Shown: positions 1 through 6,638 of the stretch, one piece after another
Layout: every line of letters begins with the position of its first letter
How positions within the stretch are numbered: the first letter of the stretch is position 1
Source of the DNA: JBDREA01 sp043820265
Lineage (GTDB): Archaea > Altiarchaeota > Altiarchaeia > IMC4 > JBDREA01
Assembly: GCA_043820265.1 (NCBI GenBank)
Contig: JBDREA010000118.1
Location: 1-15,867, forward strand
Reading direction: 5' to 3'
DNA: 15,867 nt
Program-made: the position numbers and the translations under genes
The notes under the pieces: generated by a model
Databases searched by the model: none
Seen by the model: only the letters and a program-made list of their open reading frames with translations
What the model was told of the DNA's origin: nothing

Positions 1-1
1 T

Positions 2-700
2 GCAAAAGAAAAAAATATAAAAATCATCAACTCGGCAGAAACCCCAGAGATCGCAGCATCCGTATCGGAGCTGGTTTTCGGGGGACTAATCTCCCTAATA
101 CGGAACATACCCTATGCTGACAGCTCAACAAAGGCTGCAAAGTGGGAGAAAAAAGCCTGCAAAGGCGTGCTTTTGGATGGATTGCTCTACGGAAAAACGA
201 TAGGCATCATAGGATTTGGGCGAATCGGACACGCAGTAGCAAAAAAGGCGTTGGCCTTCGACATGAAAGTCCTAACATATGATCCCCACCCCCCAAAGGA
301 GAATCCCAAGCACGTACAGCTAGTGGAGTTAAATAATCTACTCAATCGATCAGACATAATCACCCTTCACATTCCCTCCATTAAAGGCCCAGGAGGAACC
401 GAAAACTTTTTTAATGCGGAAAAGATAAAAAAATGCAAGGACGGAGCAGTCGTAGTAAATACCTCTAGGGCAGCAATCTGGGACGAACAAGCAGTCGTAG
501 AAGCTCTGAAAAAAGGAAAACTCGGCGGAGCAGTAGTCGACGTCTTCATACAAGAGAAAGTCGACTCCCCATCTGAACACGTCTACGACCAAGTAAAAGA
601 AAAAACAATCCTGACGCCACATCTGGGTAGTCAGACAGTGGGATGCCAGAAAGCATCAGCAAAACATCTAGTGGAAAAAATCAAGGAAATGGCTCTGTAG
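2..700 (+). CDS. D-isomer-specific 2-hydroxyacid dehydrogenase (phosphoglycerate-dehydrogenase-like), 5' truncated
   Basis: The frame is open from the first bases, so the gene starts before the window; 232 residues are visible. It belongs to the NAD-dependent D-2-hydroxyacid dehydrogenases, which reduce 2-keto acids or oxidise D-2-hydroxy acids in the cytosol. The visible part begins in the region before the Rossmann fold (SAETPEIAASVSEL) and continues with the nucleotide-binding GFGRIG after YGKT. A catalytic Arg is seen in NTSRAAIWDE, and the catalytic His is in LTPHLGSQT near the C-terminus. The usual DVFEEEP segment is altered to DVFIQEK, which still offers a Glu for the catalytic dyad. 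SerA (serine synthesis) is the nearest well-known relative, but no ACT domain follows: the protein ends just after the catalytic domain. Glyoxylate or hydroxypyruvate reductases have the same architecture, so the substrate is left open. Family assignment is firm. Confidence 0.9.
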   Translation, partial: AKEKNIKIINSAETPEIAASVSELVFGGLISLIRNIPYADSSTKAAKWEKKACKGVLLDGLLYGKTIGIIGFGRIGHAVAKKALAFDMKVLTYDPHPPKENPKHVQLVELNNLLNRSDIITLHIPSIKGPGGTENFFNAEKIKKCKDGAVVVNTSRAAIWDEQAVVEALKKGKLGGAVVDVFIQEKVDSPSEHVYDQVKEKTILTPHLGSQTVGCQKASAKHLVEKIKEMAL

Positions 701-701
701 A

Positions 702-733
702 GAACATCCCCTAAGTGGTCTTGGAGGGTGTTC
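702..733 (+). terminator. Hairpin after the dehydrogenase gene
   Basis: GAACATCCC at 702-710 pairs with GGGTGTTC at 726-733 through eight base pairs with one bulged T, and a CTTT run follows. It begins 2 nt after the dehydrogenase stop and ends before the stop of the convergent gene at 736. The position fits a transcription end or an mRNA 3' stabilising stem. Archaeal terminators need mainly a T-run, and the run here is short. Confidence 0.4.
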
Positions 734-735
734 CT

Positions 736-1134
736 TTAAACCTGGCGTCCTAGCCTCTGTTTTCCCCCCCTACGAGCAGCTAGCTCCTGACAGAACTGCC
801 CGAGTGACCTTCCTAAAGGCCGAAAATTTTTTGCTACACCAAAACCAATAGCCGCAATACCAAATAAAACCGCCATTTCCATTCCAAACTGTGAGAGATT
901 CTCAGCACTGAGCGGCGATCCAGGATCTATGGGAGGCGTTTCCAATATATTGATCCCGGTGGTGTTGGAAAATTTTGCCATGAGAAGGCTACCAATGCCG
1001 ATATAATTAAAGCCCATATAATCTGCAAATCCTATTAGATTTGATTTTAATCCACTCGGGGGACTTAGAGGTTTTGTCTCGGGAAGTTCTTGCATAGGTG
1101 CCCTCCCGATAGCGGTTCTGGTTATTTGAGTCAT
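736..1134 (-). CDS. Hypothetical protein with one or two hydrophobic segments
   Basis: A 132-residue protein that I do not recognise. The chosen start is the ATG at 1134, preceded by GTGAAG, a partial match to the archaeal GGTGA signal, and placed 13 nt after the stop of the upstream minus-strand gene. A longer version from a TTG at 1170 would overlap that gene. The N-terminal 30 residues are polar and rich in Pro. Residues about 40-53 are weakly hydrophobic, and residues about 84-100 (MAVLFGIAAIGFGV core) could span a membrane. The C-terminal 25 residues are strongly basic and rich in Arg, which under the positive-inside rule suggests a cytoplasmic tail. It is probably cotranscribed with the 102-residue gene before it. 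Its reality rests on the tidy spacing and on composition. Confidence 0.55.
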   Translation of the reverse strand: MTQITRTAIGRAPMQELPETKPLSPPSGLKSNLIGFADYMGFNYIGIGSLLMAKFSNTTGINILETPPIDPGSPLSAENLSQFGMEMAVLFGIAAIGFGVAKNFRPLGRSLGQFCQELAARRGGKQRLGRQV

Positions 1135-1147
1135 ATTTACTTCACAG

Positions 1148-1456
1148 TTAAAGCTTTTCTGAGTCAACAATACATTTTGTTATAATGGTGTCCAACTCCT
1201 TGACCACTGTTTTTCTCTGCTCATCTGTTGTATCAACTAGACCGGCTTCCACGAACCGCAGATCGTTTACTTCAGCGACAATACCTAGTTTACTGCATAC
1301 TGGAGACTTAAATATTTCCTGCAGATTCTTGTTTGAATCCAGTTCGTCCATGATGGAGCGTAAAATATCCAATCGTATACCCACCATAGGGTGTTTTATT
1401 TTCTCTTTCAACTCATCCAGTAACTTTTCTTCAGCACTTTTATCCTTATCGTCCAT
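1148..1456 (-). CDS. Hypothetical small soluble acidic protein
   Basis: A 102-residue protein, unrecognised. It starts at an ATG preceded by AGGG about 8 nt upstream. The sequence is highly charged and probably mostly helical: an N-terminal Lys/Glu-rich helix (residues about 5-22), a central stretch HPMVGIRLDILRSIMDEL, and a C-terminal helix after DTTDEQRKTVVKELD. It has no signal peptide or membrane segment. Cysteines at about 54 and 95 form no metal-binding pattern. It lies divergent from the isoprenoid operon across a 146-nt intergenic region and directly before the other small minus-strand gene. The opposite strand carries a Ser-rich open frame over the same region, which I regard as a shadow. 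The fold may resemble small HEAT-like or helical adaptor proteins, but that is only an impression. Confidence 0.6.
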   Translation of the reverse strand: MDDKDKSAEEKLLDELKEKIKHPMVGIRLDILRSIMDELDSNKNLQEIFKSPVCSKLGIVAEVNDLRFVEAGLVDTTDEQRKTVVKELDTIITKCIVDSEKL

Positions 1457-1550
1457 GTATATTACCCTAGGATATTATCGTTAAAAACCTTCTCTCATAC
1501 ACCATTGTCTCAATATTAGAGAAAATTAAGAAGAAAAGATAGAGTGTATC

Positions 1551-1600
1551 TTTTATTATCGTTTTGGACATTATATTATCCAAGATTATTGGGTGATGTG
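1551..1600 (+). promoter_or_regulatory. Candidate promoter and ribosome binding site of the isoprenoid operon
   Basis: A TATA-like TTTTATTATC lies at 1551-1560 and a second AT-rich element, TTATATTATC, at 1571-1580. A strong ribosome binding site GGTGAT is at 1592-1597, five nt before the ATG at 1603. If the first box is used, transcription would start near 1580 and leave a short leader holding the binding site. Box choice is inference. Confidence 0.4.
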
Positions 1601-1602
1601 AA

Positions 1603-2892
1603 ATGGATTTGCGCGGTTTTATTGATGAGTTGGAGAAGGACGGAAAATTAATCCGGATCAAAGAAGAAGTCGATCCCTATCTTGAGGTTGCGGGTATTCA
1701 AGCCAAACGCGACGGAGAGACTCTGTTTTTCGAGCAAGTCAAGGGATCTGATTATCAAGTTGTGACTGGAGTATGCGGTTCCCGAGACAACTTCGCCAAG
1801 GCGCTGGGATGCAGGAAGGAGAAATTGATTCCAAGGATCGCGAAGGCCATAGAGGCAAAAAAGGAACCTAAAGCGGTTAAATCCGGTGCCTGCCAGGAAA
1901 TAGTCGAAAAAAAAATTGATTTATCGACCATCCCCATACTCACCCACGCAACAGTCGATCTCGGCCCCTACATTGCAAGCGGAGTATACGTCTGTAATGA
2001 TTCGGAATTGGGTTACAATCTAAGCTACCACCGGGCTTCACCATTCGAAAAAAACAAGCTCGTAGCTCGCATCTGTCACCGCGACCTTTACAAATATATG
2101 AAAAACGCTGGTGGCACCCTTGACATCTCTATCTGCCTTGGATTGCATCCGGCAATAATGCTCGCCGCATCTGTTTCTTCCGGAACCGAAACCAACGAAT
2201 ACTGCATCGCCAACGACATGCACCCGCTTACAGTAGTAAAAGGGGTCACAAACAACCTTCTTGTTCCTGCTGATGCGGAATTGGTTCTTGAAGGAACAAT
2301 AACCACTGATGAACTACACGAAGAGGGACCATTCCCAGACATCAGCGCGACACCTGACAAGGTCAGACAGGAGCCGGTCATCACAGTAAATTGCATAACT
2401 CACCGCAAAAATCCAATCTATCAAGGATTACTGCCTGCAGCTCGAGAGCACCGCCTTCTAATGGGAATGCCAAAGGAGCCGACCATCTATAAGAAAGTCA
2501 ACGAGGTCGCCACCTGCAAGAATGTATCCCTTACAACCGGTGGATGCTCGTGGCTTCATGCAATCGTCCAGATCGAAAAGAAGAATGCCGACGATGGCAA
2601 AAAGGCGGCTGAGGCAGCGTTTGAGGGCCACAAGAGCCTCAAGAACTGCGTGGTCGTAGACGACGACATCGATATCGAGGACATAAACGACGTTGAATGG
2701 GCTATCGCCACGAGAGCTCAGCTAGACAAAGATGCAAAGATCTGGCGGGGTCCAGGTTCAAGCCTAGACTGCACAGCCGAAAAGATGGAGGGATCAGACC
2801 GCCTGATGACCTGCAAGGTCGCACTCGACGCAACTATCCCCTGGGACAAGGGAGACATCAAATCCTTCAAGAAGGTAAAGTTGGGGGAGTAG
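1603..2892 (+). CDS. UbiD-family decarboxylase: trans-anhydromevalonate 5-phosphate decarboxylase (AMPD)
   Basis: A 429-residue UbiD-family enzyme. In the archaeal mevalonate pathway this family decarboxylates trans-anhydromevalonate 5-phosphate to isopentenyl phosphate, using prenylated FMN. By motif comparison with fungal Fdc1, Asn139 and Arg144 (NLSYHR) match the cofactor/metal Asn and catalytic Arg. His159 matches the metal His. Glu241 and Asp246 in EGPFPD match the two acidic catalytic residues, with Asp replacing the second Glu as in bacterial UbiD. Length is slightly below the 450-500 residues typical of UbiD. The specific function is inferred from context: both subunits of phosphomevalonate dehydratase lie in the same operon, and UbiX and isopentenyl phosphate kinase lie nearby. 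A quinone or aromatic-acid decarboxylase role would be the alternative, but no partner gene for that is present. The start is fixed by a GGTGAT site. Confidence 0.9.
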   Translation: MDLRGFIDELEKDGKLIRIKEEVDPYLEVAGIQAKRDGETLFFEQVKGSDYQVVTGVCGSRDNFAKALGCRKEKLIPRIAKAIEAKKEPKAVKSGACQEIVEKKIDLSTIPILTHATVDLGPYIASGVYVCNDSELGYNLSYHRASPFEKNKLVARICHRDLYKYMKNAGGTLDISICLGLHPAIMLAASVSSGTETNEYCIANDMHPLTVVKGVTNNLLVPADAELVLEGTITTDELHEEGPFPDISATPDKVRQEPVITVNCITHRKNPIYQGLLPAAREHRLLMGMPKEPTIYKKVNEVATCKNVSLTTGGCSWLHAIVQIEKKNADDGKKAAEAAFEGHKSLKNCVVVDDDIDIEDINDVEWAIATRAQLDKDAKIWRGPGSSLDCTAEKMEGSDRLMTCKVALDATIPWDKGDIKSFKKVKLGE

Positions 2893-3468
2893 ATGGACGA
2901 AACCCTGTGGGAGGAAATCTTCACAAAGGAGGTTGAATCCTTTAATAAAAAAGCCCCGCAACCCTCCCATTCCCATCAGTTAGATCACAGCTTTCGGGTC
3001 TGGAAAAAGTGCAAGATTCTTGGTGAAAAATTGGGCGGAGATCTGGAAATTCTTATAGCAGCAGCTTTCTGCCACGATTTGGGAAGGCAATTGGGATTGG
3101 AAATACACGGGGAAAAAAGCGCTGAACTCGCCATACCAATTCTTGAAAGACAAAATTTTCCCCCTCAAAAAATTCCTTTAGTCCTAGATGCAATAAAAAA
3201 ACATGATTATACAACTCCTTCCACAGAACGTATCTTTCTCGAAAGCCAGATCCTCTACGACGCGGACAAAATGGATGCGTTTGGAGCCATTGGTGTAGTA
3301 CGACACATAAACTTCCATCTAAACAAAGGGGACTCCATTGAAATGATCCTTAGGAACCTTAGGAAACGGTGGGATGGATTGACTCTTTCTGAAAGCAAGG
3401 AAATCATCAAAAAAGACTACGAGTTTATAGTTGATTTTTTTCTCCGGCTACAAAAAGAGATTAAATGA
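2893..3468 (+). CDS. HD-superfamily metal-dependent hydrolase
   Basis: A 191-residue protein starting immediately after the decarboxylase stop, with GGGGGAG just upstream as ribosome binding site. It has the HD phosphohydrolase signature: His32 in the helix HSHQLDHSFR, the His61-Asp62 pair in AAAFCHDLGR, His104 and Asp125 in YDADKMDAFGAIG. These are the expected ligands for one or two metal ions. The DADKMDAFGAIG segment resembles the YedJ-like group of small cytosolic HD proteins, which act on nucleotides or other phosphate esters; few have known substrates. There is no extra domain, signal or membrane segment. Its stop overlaps the start of the next gene by 4 nt (ATGA), so translation is probably coupled across the operon. 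The link to isoprenoid synthesis is positional only; housekeeping of phosphorylated intermediates is one possibility. Confidence 0.85.
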   Translation: MDETLWEEIFTKEVESFNKKAPQPSHSHQLDHSFRVWKKCKILGEKLGGDLEILIAAAFCHDLGRQLGLEIHGEKSAELAIPILERQNFPPQKIPLVLDAIKKHDYTTPSTERIFLESQILYDADKMDAFGAIGVVRHINFHLNKGDSIEMILRNLRKRWDGLTLSESKEIIKKDYEFIVDFFLRLQKEIK

Positions 3469-4124
3469 TGAAGGGGATCATCTTTGACGGGGATGGCATA
3501 CTCTTTGATTCGTTTAACGCCAACCTGAAGGCCCACCAGGAGGTTCTGGCACGATACGGAGTTCTGTTCACGAAAGAGTATTATCTTCAATCGCAGGGGA
3601 GAAAAACCCAGGAGATGCATAGAGAATCATTTGAAAAAGCTGGTTTACCCTTTCCGGAAAATATCGATAAAATATCTGATGAAAAAAACTTGTTATATCG
3701 AAAGAGTTTTCTTGGAGAAGTCTTGATGCTGCCGGGTGTCCGGGACTTTCTAAAAGATCTAAAAAAGGAAAATGTTTTAGTCGCAGTCGCAACCGCGATG
3801 TTTTCGAAGAATATCTCTGCTTTACTTGAAAAATTCGATTTAAACGATTTTTTCTCGGTTGTCGTCTCAGGAGATGATGTTAAACGGGCAAAACCTGATC
3901 CCGAGATCTATCGACTTGCCGCTGAAAAGTTGAATCTCGATCCAAGGGAATGTGTGGTGTTCGAGGACGCACCTCTGGGGGTCAAATCTGCAAAGGCTGC
4001 GGGCATGAAGGTGGTTGGCGTCCTCACCGGCAGTGGAGAACGCGAGGAACTCGAAAAAGGAGGCGCAGATTTAATAATCGAAACACTAAATCAATTCTCC
4101 GTAGGTGATCTTAAATGTATCTGA
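3465..4124 (+). CDS. HAD-superfamily phosphatase, beta-phosphoglucomutase / phosphoglycolate phosphatase-like
   Basis: A 219-residue HAD hydrolase of subfamily I with an alpha-helical cap. Motif I is FDGDGILFDS (nucleophile Asp8, acid/base Asp10). Motif II is Thr110 in VAVATA, motif III Lys143 in KRAKPDPEIY, and motif IV Glu167-Asp168 in VVFEDAPLGV. All catalytic positions are intact; the usual T of DxDGT is replaced by I, which is common in the beta-phosphoglucomutase branch. Such enzymes remove phosphate from small molecules, or act as mutases; sequence alone does not settle the substrate. The gene is inside the pathway operon, overlapping the HD gene by 4 nt and the dehydratase large-subunit gene by 10 nt, and it carries that gene's ribosome binding site. 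Action on a C5 phosphate such as isopentenyl or dimethylallyl phosphate is a hypothesis. Confidence 0.88.
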   Translation: MMKGIIFDGDGILFDSFNANLKAHQEVLARYGVLFTKEYYLQSQGRKTQEMHRESFEKAGLPFPENIDKISDEKNLLYRKSFLGEVLMLPGVRDFLKDLKKENVLVAVATAMFSKNISALLEKFDLNDFFSVVVSGDDVKRAKPDPEIYRLAAEKLNLDPRECVVFEDAPLGVKSAKAAGMKVVGVLTGSGEREELEKGGADLIIETLNQFSVGDLKCI

Positions 4125-5314
4125 CGAAGGAAGAGGAAAAGATTCTCGCAGGCGAGGAAGGGAACGCCGCAGCCAAATCCATGAAAATATTAGTCGCCCT
4201 GGGTGAGATTTATCGGGCGGAAAAACTCATCCCTGTCGGCAGCGTCCAAGTGGCAGGAGTCAGTTATCACAACTTAGGAGACGCTGGACTCGAATACCTG
4301 GCCGAGCTTGCAAAGGATGGGCAGGTCAAGGTCTTAACGATGCTAAATCCTGCTGGCATGGACTTGGAAAACTGGAAGAATCTAGGGATTTCGCCTGAGT
4401 TCGCAAAAAAGCAGGAATTAGTAATTGAGGCCTTTGCAAAAATGGGTATAACGACTACTTGCACGTGTACTCCTTATCTGATTGGAAATCTCCCAAGGTA
4501 TGGTGAGCACATCGCCTGGGCAGAGTCTAGCGCAGTAACCTTTGCAAACAGTGTGATTGGAGCAAGAACGAATCGGGAGGGAGGACCCTCGGCACTCGCT
4601 GCTGGCTTGATAGGAAAGACTCCATCATATGGACTTCACTTGGAGGAGAACAGACGTCCAACGATTCACATCGAAGTTTCTGCAAACGTGGAAACACTTC
4701 CAGACTTTGGAGCGCTCGGTTATGTGATCGGAACGAATGCCAAAGGTGAGATTCCATACATCACAGGTATTAAGGATGCGGACACAGACAAGCTTAAAAG
4801 TTTTAGTGCTTCAGTTATCACCTATGGCTCTAAGCCAATCTTTCACATGGAAGAAATCACACCTGAAGCAGAAAAATACAGTCCCCCAAAAGAAAAGATT
4901 ATGATTGATGCAAAACAGCTCAAAGAAGGATATGAGGCCTTAAATGACGAGGTGGCAAACTTGACTTTCGTTTGCATCGGCTGCCCTCATGCGTCGATAA
5001 AGGAGATAGCCGAAGTCGCTGAAGTCATTAAGGGGAAAAAAGTTAAAGATGGGATGGAGCTATGGGTATGCACTGCCCGTCCGATGAAATCCATTTCAGA
5101 CAATCGTGGCTATACCAAGGTAATCGAGGACGCGGGAGGAAAATTCGCCTGCGACACTTGCATGGTCGTGGCCCCCCTGAAAGGCCGCTTCGACAATGTC
5201 GTTACGACTAGCGCGAAGGCGTGCTTTTACAGTCGCGGAAAAAACAAGATGGCGACAAAAATAGGCTCAATCGAACAATGCATCGATACGGCGGTGAGCG
5301 GATTATGGAAATGA
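4115..5314 (+). CDS. Phosphomevalonate dehydratase large subunit (AcnX family)
   Basis: A 399-residue member of the aconitase X (DUF521) family. The archaeal heterodimer dehydrates (R)-5-phosphomevalonate to trans-anhydromevalonate 5-phosphate in the cytosol. Family features are SVQVAGVSYHNLGDAGLEY near residues 43-61, TCTCTPYLIGN at 115-125, GARTNREGGPSALAAGL at 149-165, CIGCPHAS at 287-294 and ACDTCMVVAP at 345-354. The conserved Cys residues among 116, 118, 287, 290, 346 and 349 are candidate ligands for the iron-sulfur cluster. The start at 4115 follows a perfect GGTGATC site inside the end of the HAD gene. The small-subunit gene overlaps its end. AcnX relatives in bacteria dehydrate cis-3-hydroxyproline; the decarboxylase, UbiX and IPK genes in the window argue strongly for the mevalonate role. 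Confidence 0.94.
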   Translation: MYLTKEEEKILAGEEGNAAAKSMKILVALGEIYRAEKLIPVGSVQVAGVSYHNLGDAGLEYLAELAKDGQVKVLTMLNPAGMDLENWKNLGISPEFAKKQELVIEAFAKMGITTTCTCTPYLIGNLPRYGEHIAWAESSAVTFANSVIGARTNREGGPSALAAGLIGKTPSYGLHLEENRRPTIHIEVSANVETLPDFGALGYVIGTNAKGEIPYITGIKDADTDKLKSFSASVITYGSKPIFHMEEITPEAEKYSPPKEKIMIDAKQLKEGYEALNDEVANLTFVCIGCPHASIKEIAEVAEVIKGKKVKDGMELWVCTARPMKSISDNRGYTKVIEDAGGKFACDTCMVVAPLKGRFDNVVTTSAKACFYSRGKNKMATKIGSIEQCIDTAVSGLWK

Positions 5315-5691
5315 AAGGAAGGATCATAAACAAGGGCGTGGCAGAAGGGGAAGCTTTGGTAAGCGAGGATCCGATTTCATTCTATGGAGGAGTTGACCCA
5401 GAAACGGGAAACATTGCTGATAAAGACAGCAAACTTGACGGGCAATCCATAACTGGAAAGATTCTTGTTTTTCCATATGGGAAAGGATCGACTGTCGCAC
5501 CCTACACCATCTATCAGCTCGCAAAAAACGGCAAGGCTCCGCTTGCGATGATCAATAAGGAAGCAGAAACAATTGTGGCAGTCGGATGCATTATAAGTGA
5601 CATTCCGGCGGTAGACCAAATCGATATCGAAAAAATCAAAACAGGAGATCATGTTAAAATCGAAGGGGAGAATGTTTCAATAAAAAAATAA
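5305..5691 (+). CDS. Phosphomevalonate dehydratase small subunit (AcnX swivel domain)
   Basis: A 128-residue protein of the AcnX small-subunit (DUF126) family, the swivelling domain that completes the dehydratase active site. It opens with the family-typical KGRIINKGVAEGEALVS. It carries the GKGSTVAPYTIYQL motif, where Ser62 is the expected catalytic or substrate-phosphate-binding serine, then NKEAETIVAVGCI and ISDIPAVD. Two in-frame ATGs, at 5305 and 5311, compete. GGTGAG at 5293-5298 lies at the better distance from 5305, which overlaps the large-subunit gene by 10 nt, while 5311 would give an ATGA overlap. An open frame extends upstream to 5221 but has no family similarity there and lies inside the large-subunit gene. 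Tight overlap fits equimolar synthesis of the two subunits. It is the last gene of the operon. Confidence 0.93.
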   Translation: MEMKGRIINKGVAEGEALVSEDPISFYGGVDPETGNIADKDSKLDGQSITGKILVFPYGKGSTVAPYTIYQLAKNGKAPLAMINKEAETIVAVGCIISDIPAVDQIDIEKIKTGDHVKIEGENVSIKK

Positions 5692-5724
5692 TCCCCTTCA
5701 AATCATCTTTTTACGGTGTTAAAT

Positions 5725-6309
5725 ATGCGAATGTTAGTTGCATTTCTCTTTTTGATTTTAATTTCTGGGTGTCTGGGGGGTGAAGAGGGGATTGAAGGCA
5801 AGCCAGTTGTCTCTACTACAACTTCAATTATGAAAACATCTTCCATCTCATCAACTTCAACAACAATCCTACTACCTAACCTTTCACCAAAGGAACAAGT
5901 CGAGCAAGTCCACATTCAAAACCTAAAATATCTCCTTGAGGGAAACGCCGAAATGATATCAGCTGCTTACTCGCCCGATTATATTGATCTTGGAGGCGGT
6001 CCTCAGGGGACAGGGAAAGTTCAACATAGCGTAGAGAACTTTGAAAGAATCTTTTCAAGTCCAGGGTTTGAGGAAATTCAGGGAAGAGAAGTCGAGGAAC
6101 TCGTAGAGCTAGAAGGTATCGAGATCTACTCATATGAAGAAATATTAGATTCAGAGTACAAAGACGCAGGTAAGATAGTTGGTTTTCAATTCCAGGAAGG
6201 AGATTATATGGTTTTTCTCCATGGACTAGAAGGATCACCGCTATATGACGGCTGGGTTGGGATCTATAGACTGGAAGAAGGAGGCTGGAAACTGATAGCA
6301 GGGGATTAA
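5725..6309 (+). CDS. Putative secreted lipoprotein of unknown function
   Basis: A 194-residue protein. It opens with a signal sequence, MRMLVAFLFLIL, and a lipobox ISGC with Cys16 as lipid anchor. A Ser/Thr-rich linker follows (residues about 29-52), typical of archaeal surface proteins and probably glycosylated. The remaining 140 residues form an acidic globular domain. Its pattern (VHIQNLKYLLEGNAEMISAAY near 63-83, a middle section, and a final WVGIYRLEEGGWKLIAGD) resembles NTF2/SnoaL-like cone folds; this is a fold impression, not a demonstrated match. The start is the ATG at 5725, with GGTG 6 nt before it; an upstream GTG at 5716 would overlap that site. The gene lies 33 nt after the dehydratase operon and could be read through from it, though nothing links the functions. 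Its stop overlaps the convergent gene by 4 nt. Confidence 0.78.
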   Translation: MRMLVAFLFLILISGCLGGEEGIEGKPVVSTTTSIMKTSSISSTSTTILLPNLSPKEQVEQVHIQNLKYLLEGNAEMISAAYSPDYIDLGGGPQGTGKVQHSVENFERIFSSPGFEEIQGREVEELVELEGIEIYSYEEILDSEYKDAGKIVGFQFQEGDYMVFLHGLEGSPLYDGWVGIYRLEEGGWKLIAGD

Positions 6310-6581
6310 TTGTCTTTTTTCCTTGCTCTAAACCGAAACACAATTCCCCCAACAAGGAGAATTCCCCCAAAAAGCCCAAATACGACAAAGATAATTGTCC
6401 CCACCAGAGAGATTGTTGGAATGATGTCTGATACTGCAACCTTCCATTCTTCATCTGGGGCAGGATTATCCGGGTCTTCAGGCGTGTATTCCAATCCTCC
6501 GATTATAAACGCACAAATGGCGCCAAAAAAGCCAACTACTATGAACAACAAACCCAAGATGATGATCCAAGTCGATTTCAT
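6306..6581 (-). CDS. Small integral membrane protein, two transmembrane helices
   Basis: A 91-residue protein, unrecognised. Two clear hydrophobic helices at about 4-30 and 54-83, both Gly- and Phe-rich, flank an acidic Pro-rich loop (YTPEDPDNPAPDEEW) of about 22 residues. The C-terminal tail RFRARKKDN is strongly basic. By the positive-inside rule both ends are cytoplasmic and the acidic loop faces outside. The gene is convergent with, and overlaps by 4 nt, the lipoprotein gene, and is divergent from the large membrane methyltransferase-like gene. The opposite strand has an open frame over almost the same span, but its Thr/Pro/Lys-rich composition and lack of a good start mark it as a shadow. 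Confidence 0.75.
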   Translation of the reverse strand: MKSTWIIILGLLFIVVGFFGAICAFIIGGLEYTPEDPDNPAPDEEWKVAVSDIIPTISLVGTIIFVVFGLFGGILLVGGIVFRFRARKKDN

Positions 6582-6602
6582 CCTACATCATTTAATGGAC
6601 TC

Positions 6603-6630
6603 TTTTTATATAAATCTGTTCGCCTGAGGT
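6603..6630. promoter_or_regulatory. TATA-like box between divergent genes, with ribosome binding site for the 6639 gene
   Basis: TTTTTATATAAAT at 6603-6615 is nearly symmetrical and could serve either direction. For the minus gene (ATG at 6581) it lies about 25 nt upstream, which would give a leaderless or very short-leader mRNA. For the plus gene (ATG at 6639) GAGGT at 6626-6630 is a plausible ribosome binding site 8 nt from the start. Which promoter uses the box is not decided by the sequence. Confidence 0.4.
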
Positions 6631-6638
6631 TATTTATC

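Noticed and set aside
5221..5304. Longer small subunit of the dehydratase
   Set aside because: The family begins near KGRIINKG; the upstream residues are the out-of-frame read of the large-subunit end.
4115..5691. cis-3-hydroxyproline dehydratase (bacterial AcnX role)
   Set aside because: No proline-catabolism genes are present, and the operon has the UbiD decarboxylase, with UbiX and IPK nearby, which fit the mevalonate role.
5876..6454. 192-residue minus-strand frame over the lipoprotein gene
   Set aside because: It is antisense to a protein with a signal sequence and lipobox, and it runs through the end of a separate gene; composition is not protein-like.
6310..6627. Plus-strand frame opposite the small membrane protein
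   Set aside because: Thr/Pro/Lys-rich, no ribosome binding site, and antisense to a protein with clear transmembrane helices and a charged tail.
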